The notes under the pieces are model-generated. The model saw only the letters and a list, made by a program, of their open reading frames with translations, did no database searches and had not been told where the DNA came from. A DNA stretch of 32,396 nucleotides from Rhizobiaceae bacterium (GTDB lineage: Bacteria; Pseudomonadota; Alphaproteobacteria; Rhizobiales; Rhizobiaceae), in the NCBI GenBank assembly GCA_017644105.1, contig JAEPMD010000037.1, forward strand, positions 1-32,396, given 5' to 3'. Below, in pieces: positions 25,900 through 32,396 of this stretch. The number at the start of each line of letters is the position of its first letter. The first letter of the stretch is position 1. The translations under genes and the position numbers were made by a program.

Positions 25900-25919
25900 T
25901 ATTTGGCTTTCTTAAACCC

Positions 25920-27287
25920 CTAAGCTTTTTCAAAGCCTCGGGCAATTTCGTAATCTGTGACCACGCGATCAAACTCTTCCTGTTCCCATCGTGCAGCGCG
26001 AACATAGTGATCAACGACCACATCACCCATGGCAGCGCGCAACATTTTCGAGCTTTCCAACTGTGTTGCGGCATCCCTTAAATTGGTTGGCAAATCTTCG
26101 GCGGCTTTGTTTTCGTAAATATCGCCGGAGGTTGCTGCGACCAGCTCCAGTTTCTCTTCAAGCCCCGCAATTCCCGCTGCCAATTGCGCAGCAATGGCTA
26201 GATAAGGATTGATATCAGCACCGCCAACACGACATTCAATGCGCACAGCTTTTGTGCCATCACCGCATAATCTGAAGGCGGCTGTTCGATTATCAACGGA
26301 CCAAATCACTTTTGTTGGCGCAAATGTGCCTTTGGCAAAGCGCTTATAGGAATTGATGTATGGCGCGAGAAAATAAGTCGTATCCTGCGCATATTTCAAA
26401 AGCCCTGCCACATAATGTTGCATGGTTTTTGACATGGTGAATTCACCATCTTTGTCATAAAAAGCGCTCTCGCCATCAAGAGTCCAAAGAGATTGGTGAA
26501 TATGCGAGGATGAGCCAACACGCTCATGATGCCATTTGGACACAAAGGTCGCCGCATGGCCTTTTTGCCAGGCAATCTCTTTAGCAGCGTGTTTGGCGAT
26601 TGTATGATATTCCGCGCAATTAAGCGCTTCATCATAGCGAATATTAAGCTCCTCCTGCCCTGCTTCAGCTTCACCCTTGCTGTTTTCAACGGGAATGCCA
26701 GCTTCAAACAAACAATTACGCAACGGACGCATAATATGTTCTTCCTTGGTGGTTTGGAGGATGTGGTAATCTTCATTATAGCCGCTGATCGGCTCGAGAT
26801 CTTTAAATCCTGATTTTCGGATATCATCGAGGCTTTTTTCGAAGATGAAAAATTCTAATTCGGTCGCAGTTTTGGCAATAAAACCAAGTTCTTTTAGCCG
26901 TTCAACCTGCTTTTTGAGCACAGCACGTGGTGAATGCGGCACTTCTTGATGTGTATGATGATCGAGCACATCACACATCACCATAGCCGTACCTTCAAGC
27001 CACGGGATAAGCCTGATCGTATCAAGATCCGGCTGCATGATGTAATCGCCATAGCCGCGTTCCCAGCTGGAAGCAGCATATCCATCGGGTGTTGCCATCT
27101 CGAGATCTGTCGCCAGGAGATAATCACAACAATGGGTCTCTTTATAAGCGCTTTCGACGAAATTCACGGCGTGAAAGCGTTTCCCCATCAAGCGGCCTTG
27201 CATATCAACCAGACACACCAAAACGGTATCTATATTGCCCGCTGTGACGCGTGATTTCAAATCATCAAAAGAGAGTGTTTTAGACAT
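25920..27287 (-). CDS. Glutamine-synthetase-like gamma-glutamyl-amine ligase
   Basis: A 455-residue glutamine synthetase-fold ligase, nearer to PuuA/IpuC-type enzymes than to housekeeping GlnA by its short form. Visible catalytic features are TELEFF (Glu143, Glu145), GEAEAGQEE (205-213), SSSHIHQS (His262, His264), SVDNRTAAFR (Arg334, Arg339) and RIECRVGGADINPY (Glu351, Arg353). I see no evidence of the conserved adenylylation tyrosine loop. It would join glutamate to an amine using ATP. The operon position before ALDH and alcohol dehydrogenase genes suggests an amino-alcohol substrate. Confidence 0.88.
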   Translation of the reverse strand: MSKTLSFDDLKSRVTAGNIDTVLVCLVDMQGRLMGKRFHAVNFVESAYKETHCCDYLLATDLEMATPDGYAASSWERGYGDYIMQPDLDTIRLIPWLEGTAMVMCDVLDHHTHQEVPHSPRAVLKKQVERLKELGFIAKTATELEFFIFEKSLDDIRKSGFKDLEPISGYNEDYHILQTTKEEHIMRPLRNCLFEAGIPVENSKGEAEAGQEELNIRYDEALNCAEYHTIAKHAAKEIAWQKGHAATFVSKWHHERVGSSSHIHQSLWTLDGESAFYDKDGEFTMSKTMQHYVAGLLKYAQDTTYFLAPYINSYKRFAKGTFAPTKVIWSVDNRTAAFRLCGDGTKAVRIECRVGGADINPYLAIAAQLAAGIAGLEEKLELVAATSGDIYENKAAEDLPTNLRDAATQLESSKMLRAAMGDVVVDHYVRAARWEQEEFDRVVTDYEIARGFEKA

Positions 27288-27313
27288 GGCTATCTCGACA
27301 GATCGTTGGAGTG

Positions 27314-27339
27314 AGACGCCACCAATGATGATGGCGTCT
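27314..27339 (-). repeat. Intercistronic hairpin between dctP and the ligase gene
   Basis: AGACGCCA (27314-27321) pairs with TGGCGTCT (27332-27339) around a 10-base loop. No T-run follows on the minus strand. It lies just after dctP, as the other hairpins lie after the two other binding-protein genes. Confidence 0.5.
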
Positions 27340-27353
27340 TGAATGTTTGTAGT

Positions 27354-28391
27354 TTAGCTGTAACGGTACGGGCGTCCAGCCTTAACCATGTCGGCATTGT
27401 ACTTTTTGAAAATTTCAACGACTTTGCGTTTGGTTTCAGATTCTGCTGCGATTTCTTCCCAGAATTCAACCGCAGCATTTTCAACCTGCGCCCATTCCTC
27501 ATCAGGGATCGTTGTAAGCTCCATCTTCGTGCCATTGACACGTAGATCAGCTTCACCACCCCAATACCACCACTGACGGTAATAATGGCTTTGATCCATG
27601 CAAACCTTTAGAAGTTCTTTCAGGTTATCAGGCAATTCGTTCCAACGGTCCATATTGGCAAAGAATGAACCCGCCCAAGCACCTGAGATGTTGTTCGTGA
27701 GGAAGTAGTTCGTCACATCGGCCCAACCAACTGTGTAGTCTTCAGTAATACCTGACCAGGCAATACCATCAAGTTCACCAGTTTGAACGGCAGTTTCAAT
27801 GTCTTCCCAAGGCAATGTGACTGGAACAACACCAAATTTGGTCAAGAAGCGACCTGCTGTTGGGAATGTAAAGACACGTTTTCCTTTAAGGTCCGCCAAG
27901 GAATTGATCGGGTCTTTCGTAGCAAAGTGACATGGATCCCATGCGCCAGCTGAAATATGCTTCACGCCAACGGCAGAATATTCCTGATCCCAGATTTCAC
28001 CCAAGCCGTATTGATTGAATAGCACAGGTACATCAAGCGAATATCGGCTACCAAATGGGAAGTAACCGCCAAACACTGTGACTTCTGTTGGCGATGCCAT
28101 TGAATCATCATCAGACTGCACTGCATCGATTGTACCTTTTTGCATGGCGCGGAATAATTCGCCTGTTGGTACGAGCTGATCGGCGAAGAACAATTCGATT
28201 TCCATTTGATCGCCAGCGATCTTGTTAAAGCTGTCGATAGCAGGTTTTACCACATGCTCAGCCAACGCAGCACCGGCATAAGTTTGCATGCGCCATTTAA
28301 TTTTTGATTGTGCAATTGCAGGTGTCGCCAGCGCTGCAGCCGGCGCTGCCATTGCTGCTCCCTTAATAAACGTACGTCTTGAAGTCGTCAT
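27354..28391 (-). CDS. TRAP transporter substrate-binding protein DctP type
   Basis: A 345-residue periplasmic protein of the TakP/large-DctP group. It carries a Tat-type signal with SRRTFIK at 4-10 and a hydrophobic stretch ending ATPAIA. The ATG at 28391 has AAGGAG upstream; the frame further upstream runs into dctM. Features such as FFADQLVPTGELFRAMQKG and VFTFPTAGRFLTKFG are family-like. It supplies the DctQ-DctM permease. TRAP ligands usually bear a carboxylate, which would suit a gamma-glutamyl or organic acid ligand here, but that is a guess. Confidence 0.92.
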   Translation of the reverse strand: MTTSRRTFIKGAAMAAPAAALATPAIAQSKIKWRMQTYAGAALAEHVVKPAIDSFNKIAGDQMEIELFFADQLVPTGELFRAMQKGTIDAVQSDDDSMASPTEVTVFGGYFPFGSRYSLDVPVLFNQYGLGEIWDQEYSAVGVKHISAGAWDPCHFATKDPINSLADLKGKRVFTFPTAGRFLTKFGVVPVTLPWEDIETAVQTGELDGIAWSGITEDYTVGWADVTNYFLTNNISGAWAGSFFANMDRWNELPDNLKELLKVCMDQSHYYRQWWYWGGEADLRVNGTKMELTTIPDEEWAQVENAAVEFWEEIAAESETKRKVVEIFKKYNADMVKAGRPYRYS

Positions 28392-28452
28392 TTCATTTCT
28401 CCTTTTTTTGGTCGTTCCCAACCGGTTTATGGCTTCTTTTTCGAAGTTCTCG

Positions 28453-29778
28453 TTATTTTCCGTAAACAGTGTTTGGCAGCCACATCGCAATTTGTGGGAA
28501 TATGATGACGAGCGCGAGCGCAAATATCATCACCAACACAAATGGTGCGATTGAGCTGTAGATATCTTTGAGGGTGATCTCAGGTGGCGCCATGGCGCGC
28601 ATGAGGAATAGATTGTAACCAAATGGCGGTGTCATATAGGCGATCTGCGTAGTGATCGTATATAAAACGCCATACCAGACAAGATCAAAGCCGAGCGCCT
28701 TAACAAGCGGCACATAAAGTGGCGCAACGATTACAAGCATAGCAGTGTCATCTAAAAATGTGCCCATCACCAGGAATGACAGCTGCATTAGGATTAAGAT
28801 CACCCATGGGTTCAGGCCAAGCTGATCGGTAAAGAGCGTGTCAATTGCTTTGACCGCACCTAATCCGTCGAACACAGCTCCAAATCCGAGCGCTGCGAGA
28901 ATGATCCACATGAACATGCAGGAAATCGCAAGTGTCTGACGTACAGATGTTTCAAACACTTCGCGCGTCATACGGCCTTTAAATACCGCCGCCAAAAACG
29001 CCGTGGTAGCACCAACTGCTGAGCTCTCAACCAATGATGTCCAGCCGTTAACAAACGGCACCATCATCACCGCGAAAATAAAGAGCGGTAAGAGACCAGC
29101 GCGCAACAAACCCAGTTTTTCCGACAATGGCATATTCTCGCGCTCATCTTCATCAAGCGCGGGACCCAATTCCGGCTGCACGCGGCATCGGATATAGATA
29201 TAAAGCATGAACAATGCGGCCATCAGTAATCCAGGGAAAACACCAGCGAGCCACAACTGACCAACCGGTTGGCGCGCAATCATGGCATAAAGCACCAAGA
29301 CCACAGATGGCGGCACCAAAATGCCAAGCGAGGAACCTGCTTGGATCACACCTGTGACCATGCGTTTGTCATAGCCACGTTTCAAAAGTTCCGGTAATGC
29401 GATTGTTGCGCCAATCGCCATGCCTGCGACGGATAATCCATTCATCGCAGAGATTAAGATCATCAAACCAATGGTGCCGATGGCAAGACCGCCCCTCACC
29501 GGCCCCATCCAGACATGAAACATCTTGTAAAGATCATCAGCGATTTTTGATTCCGATAAGACATAGCCCATGAAGATAAACATCGGCAGCGTCAGCAAAG
29601 GATACCATTTCATCAGCTTCATCGCAGAGGCAAAGGCAATGTCAGAACCACCTGTGCCCCAAAGCGCGATTGCAGCAATGGCGCCAACGGCTCCGATCGC
29701 GCCAAACACGCGCTGACCTGTAAAGAGCATCAGCATCATGGATGCGAACATGAATATGGCTATCATTTCATATGACAT
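28453..29778 (-). CDS. TRAP transporter large permease DctM
   Basis: A 441-residue protein with about 12 hydrophobic segments. The DctM hallmarks GSSLGILVPPSVVLVLY and MGTFLDDTAMLVIVAPLY are present. It is the ion-coupled channel subunit. It overlaps dctQ by one base (TAATG) and precedes dctP. Confidence 0.93.
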   Translation of the reverse strand: MSYEMIAIFMFASMMLMLFTGQRVFGAIGAVGAIAAIALWGTGGSDIAFASAMKLMKWYPLLTLPMFIFMGYVLSESKIADDLYKMFHVWMGPVRGGLAIGTIGLMILISAMNGLSVAGMAIGATIALPELLKRGYDKRMVTGVIQAGSSLGILVPPSVVLVLYAMIARQPVGQLWLAGVFPGLLMAALFMLYIYIRCRVQPELGPALDEDERENMPLSEKLGLLRAGLLPLFIFAVMMVPFVNGWTSLVESSAVGATTAFLAAVFKGRMTREVFETSVRQTLAISCMFMWIILAALGFGAVFDGLGAVKAIDTLFTDQLGLNPWVILILMQLSFLVMGTFLDDTAMLVIVAPLYVPLVKALGFDLVWYGVLYTITTQIAYMTPPFGYNLFLMRAMAPPEITLKDIYSSIAPFVLVMIFALALVIIFPQIAMWLPNTVYGK

Positions 29779-30362
29779 TAGTTCGCAGCCTCTGTTTTGG
29801 ATTTTTCTTCACGGAGTTTAATAATGTCTTTGAGCAATTCAGAGATTGATTGCAAAAGCATCAACAAAACACCCAGACACATTATGAATTTGATGGGCCA
29901 CAAATATGGGCGCCAGGCGGTTGGGCTGCGCTCAAGCCTTCCAGGACTTTCCTGGCCGGTTAACAGTCCGAAGAGGAATTGGAAGGGCTGATCGCCAAAA
30001 TGGCCGAGAGAATAAGCCAACGAACCCAAGCCGCCGTATAATAAAACACCTAAATAGAACAATAAAAACAAAACAGTCATGGCATCGATCTGCGCTTTTT
30101 TGCGCGTTGACCATTCGCCATAAAACAGATCCATGCGAACATTGGACCCAAGCTGAATGGAATAAGGTCCGCCTAAAATGTAATAGGCAACCATGGCAAA
30201 TTGCGCGACCTCCAACGTCCACAAGGACGGAAGAAAGAAGGTTTTGGAAATCGAGGACCACATTAAAATCGCGATCATGGCAAAAATGCCGTACATCACA
30301 ATCCGCCCGATGCGGTAGTTCACAGCATCAACAACTCGGATGTAGGAGTTTACAAACTTCAT
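29778..30362 (-). CDS. TRAP transporter small permease DctQ
   Basis: A 194-residue membrane protein with four hydrophobic segments. The typical stretch LEVAQFAMVAYYILGGPYSI and NVRMDLFYG are seen, and the extended loop of the TakQ-type subgroup is present. It overlaps the amidohydrolase-like gene by 4 bases (ATGA) and dctM by one. Confidence 0.91.
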   Translation of the reverse strand: MKFVNSYIRVVDAVNYRIGRIVMYGIFAMIAILMWSSISKTFFLPSLWTLEVAQFAMVAYYILGGPYSIQLGSNVRMDLFYGEWSTRKKAQIDAMTVLFLLFYLGVLLYGGLGSLAYSLGHFGDQPFQFLFGLLTGQESPGRLERSPTAWRPYLWPIKFIMCLGVLLMLLQSISELLKDIIKLREEKSKTEAAN

Positions 30363-31144
30363 ACAGCGCGCTCCTTGTCACCGGGTGATGCGGCATAGAC
30401 TTTCAGCGCATGATCGAGCATTTCTGCGATCTTCAACGAGATGTCCAGACACTGCTGCTGCGTTTGCAAAAGATCGTTTCGGATCTCTATCATTACATTG
30501 GCAAGGCCGTTGCGAATGCCATGATGTTTAAGGGTATGGGTCACGCCATCTTCAGCGCCATAAGGCTCATTTCTAAGCACACAAAGATCTTCATTCCGCT
30601 CAGCATAATCGAGCATAGCATCTGCAATGAGACTGTCGTCATCGTGAAGGATACCAATTTCGACTTCCCGCGTTTTACCGTGATAAGTTGGTGTAAAACT
30701 GTGAATAGTCACAAGGATTGGCGGCACTTTGTGCTGCGTCAGAACACCTGCAATGGCGTCCTCAAATGGCTGGTAATAACTCTCAATACGTTGCTTTTTC
30801 TGAAGTTCGGTGAGGTTTTTGTTGCCGGGAATTTGGTAGACTTCACTTTTCTCCGGCATTGCATCTTTGGCAGATGGGGGTCGATTGCAGTCATAGACCA
30901 ATCGAGAAATGCCGCTTAAAACAGCCGGAGCATTAAATCTTTTTGCCAGCAAATTTGTGACATTTGCAGCGCCAGGATCCCAGGCGACATGGCTATTGAG
31001 CGCGTCAGCGTTCAGACCAAGATTGTTAAATTCTGGCGGAATATGGTTTGAAGCATGTTCACATATCAGCAAAATCTCAGCGGCGCGGTCACCACTTAAA
31101 ACGGAAACAACATCAGATTTTGCTTTATCAGCCAATGCGATCAC
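30359..31144 (-). CDS. N-formylglutamate amidohydrolase family protein
   Basis: A 261-residue metallo-amidohydrolase of the HutG/FGase family. Motifs are CEHASNHIPPEF, HVAWDPGAANV, SRLVYDCNRP, TIHSFTPTY and MIEIRNDL, with likely zinc ligands among the Glu and His in CEHA and IHSF. The family cleaves N-formyl- or N-acyl-glutamate. No histidine-utilisation genes accompany it. In this operon it could hydrolyse a gamma-glutamyl amide to glutamate and amino acid. It is the first gene of the operon, 73 bases from the divergent regulator reading frame. Confidence 0.9.
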   Translation of the reverse strand: MIALADKAKSDVVSVLSGDRAAEILLICEHASNHIPPEFNNLGLNADALNSHVAWDPGAANVTNLLAKRFNAPAVLSGISRLVYDCNRPPSAKDAMPEKSEVYQIPGNKNLTELQKKQRIESYYQPFEDAIAGVLTQHKVPPILVTIHSFTPTYHGKTREVEIGILHDDDSLIADAMLDYAERNEDLCVLRNEPYGAEDGVTHTLKHHGIRNGLANVMIEIRNDLLQTQQQCLDISLKIAEMLDHALKVYAASPGDKERAV

Positions 31145-31259
31145 TCCAATTTTGTAAAATTCTCTACAATTAAGATTGACTTGTCAATAATCAAACTAAA
31201 TTATTCTTCAAATTAAAATGGATTGTGCATATAGTTACAAAAAACAAGGGGTGAATCAG
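31145..31259. promoter_or_regulatory. Divergent promoter region with two inverted repeats
   Basis: Two dyads lie here: TTGTA-N8-TACAA (31152-31169) and TTGAC-TT-GTCAA (31176-31187). The second overlaps a TTGACT hexamer that could be a -35 box for the plus-strand regulator, with AATTAT about 17 bases later. The sites lie between the operon and its likely RpiR-type regulator, the normal position for its operator. Confidence 0.5.
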
Positions 31260-32126
31260 TTGAGTTCTCAAACCATTTCAGACAAGCTCAAGGAGCAATC
31301 CACCCGCTTTACACGTGCTGAACGCCAGCTTGTGGATGTTATATTGAAGAACTATCCGGTTTCTGGATTAGGCAGCATTACCAGCCTTGCCGAAACTGCT
31401 GACGTCTCGACGCCGACTGTTGGACGATTGGTACAAAAACTGGGTTTTTCTGGATTTCCTGATTTTCAAGCCAATCTCCGCGCGGAGCTGGACGAAAAGA
31501 TTTCAGGCCCCATCGCCAAACGCGAACGCTGGGTAAATAATGCGCCTGAAGGGCATATTTTAAACCGTTTCACCGAAGCTGTGATCGAAAATATTAGCCA
31601 TTCTCTTGGTGACATTGATCCCAAGACGTTTGATGACGCTTGCACTTTGCTCAGTGATTCTGATCATAAATTGTTCGTTGTTGGCGGCCGTATCACACGC
31701 ACTTTGGCGGACTATTTTTTCTTGCACATGCAGGTTATCCGCAAAGGCGTGACGCATATCAGTTCAAGTTCGAACGCTTGGGCGCATTACCTTCTGGATA
31801 TCAATGAAGGCGATGTTGTCGTTATTTTCGACATTCGCCGATATGAAAACAGCACCCTGCGTCTTGCCGAAATGGCCAAAGAACGAGGCGCGAAGGTAGT
31901 TCTTTTCACAGACCAGTGGATGTCGCCCATTAGTGCCAATGCGGATTATTGTTTTAATAGCCAGATCGTTGTGCCATCTGCCTGGGATTCCAACGTAACC
32001 AGTATGTTATTGGCAGAGATCTTTATTGCAGAGGTTCAGGAGCGACATTGGGATACGACCAAAAGCCGTATGGAAGAACTTGAAGGTATGTTTGATCGCA
32101 CCAAATTCTTCAGGAAATTCTCATAA
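31260..32126 (+). CDS. RpiR/MurR-family transcriptional regulator
   Basis: A 288-residue regulator. The N-terminal RpiR helix-turn-helix (about 1-75) includes SITSLAETADVSTPTVGRLVQKLGF, here abbreviated to its core ADVSTPTVGRL. A SIS sugar-phosphate-binding-like domain follows (about 110-250: LFVVGGRITRTLADYF). I chose the TTG at 31260, since AAGGGG lies 8 bases before it; an ATG at 31218 in the same frame has no visible ribosome site, and a GTG at 31251 overlaps it. It is divergent from the catabolic operon and probably controls it. Confidence 0.85.
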   Translation: MSSQTISDKLKEQSTRFTRAERQLVDVILKNYPVSGLGSITSLAETADVSTPTVGRLVQKLGFSGFPDFQANLRAELDEKISGPIAKRERWVNNAPEGHILNRFTEAVIENISHSLGDIDPKTFDDACTLLSDSDHKLFVVGGRITRTLADYFFLHMQVIRKGVTHISSSSNAWAHYLLDINEGDVVVIFDIRRYENSTLRLAEMAKERGAKVVLFTDQWMSPISANADYCFNSQIVVPSAWDSNVTSMLLAEIFIAEVQERHWDTTKSRMEELEGMFDRTKFFRKFS

Positions 32127-32142
32127 GCTTTTTCCGTTTTGA

Positions 32143-32331
32143 TTATTGCGAGACAGAAACCCGCTTCCAATCTCCACGCCATAGGCGGGTGTGAAACGGT
32201 AGAAATTTGACCAATTCTTCCAAAAATAGAAGTGACAAGACCCAAAACGCAGATAGATCAAAGTAAAGAACCGCAAGTGCTGTCGCTGGCACTCTGAAGC
32301 CCCATTGCGCCCATATAAATGGACTTGTCAC
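32143..32331 (-). pseudogene. C-terminal remnant resembling a MATE-type transporter
   Basis: A 62-residue reading frame looks like the last segment of a MATE efflux protein: hydrophobic helices (GFRVPATALAVLYF, AFWVLSLLFLEELVKF) then the basic tail LWRGDWKRV. Just upstream the frame is closed by a TAG, and the next gene begins on the other strand close by, so the rest of the transporter is absent. I judge it a decayed fragment rather than a gene. The resemblance is by eye and moderate. Confidence 0.45.
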
Positions 32332-32382
32332 GGTTTTGCACCGCTTCTTTGACTACGTATTATGTACCAAAGGAGAAAGAAC

Positions 32383-32396
32383 ATGGTCACACGATT
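32383..32396 (+). CDS. Start of a plus-strand gene cut by the window edge
   Basis: An ATG at 32383 has AAGGAG about 7 bases upstream (32370-32375), the best ribosome binding site in this end of the window. Only four codons (M V T R) are present, so the product cannot be told. It is close behind the transporter remnant. Confidence 0.5.

Noticed and set aside
1-32396. CRISPR arrays, tRNA, rRNA and insertion sequences
   Set aside because: I saw no regularly spaced repeats, no cloverleaf candidates and no transposase-like reading frame.

Overview
The window looks like a chromosomal segment of an alphaproteobacterium, probably Rhizobiales/Hyphomicrobiales-like and of moderate GC. This is inferred from the phn gene set (a two-permease phnCDEE system, DUF1045, a GntR-type PhnF), PHO-box-like sites and the style of the ABC and TRAP operons. 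I cannot name the species from sequence alone.

Region 1 (1-4255): a secreted or membrane-anchored caspase-like protein with a peptidoglycan-binding-like domain and MORN repeats; then a LuxR-type regulator followed by a stand-alone receiver-domain protein. Two strong dyad sequences precede the LuxR gene. A terminator with no obvious gene of its own lies at 4186-4242.

Region 2 (4256-18869): a nearly complete carbon-phosphorus (C-P) lyase locus. On the minus strand phnG-H-I-J-K-L-N are tightly overlapped. phnF (GntR repressor) is divergent from phnG. phnM and a DUF1045 gene are divergent from each other, with DUF1045 convergent on phnN. A periplasmic glycerophosphodiester phosphodiesterase follows phnF. 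A second minus-strand operon carries phnC, phnD, phnE1, phnE2, a short-chain dehydrogenase and a hexapeptide transferase. No PhnP is present; DUF1045 has two HxT motifs of the 2H phosphoesterase type and may replace it. PHO-box-like 11-bp-period repeats precede phnG and phnC, as expected for phosphate-starvation control.

Region 3 (19240-31144, minus strand): one long catabolic operon running N-formylglutamate amidohydrolase-like, TRAP DctQ, DctM, DctP, glutamine-synthetase-like ligase, aldehyde dehydrogenase, iron-type alcohol dehydrogenase, then a PotF/PotD-like binding protein, ATPase and two permeases. An RpiR-type regulator (31260-32126, plus strand) is divergent from it. The enzyme set fits a gamma-glutamylated amino-alcohol pathway: ligate glutamate to the amine, oxidise alcohol to aldehyde to acid, then hydrolyse the gamma-glutamyl amide. 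This is an inference and is the best candidate for an undescribed system here.

Region 4 (32127-32396): a short C-terminal remnant resembling a MATE transporter, and the first codons of a new plus-strand gene with a good ribosome binding site at the window edge.

A recurring structural theme is a hairpin directly downstream of each of the three solute-binding protein genes (phnD, the PotF-like gene, dctP).
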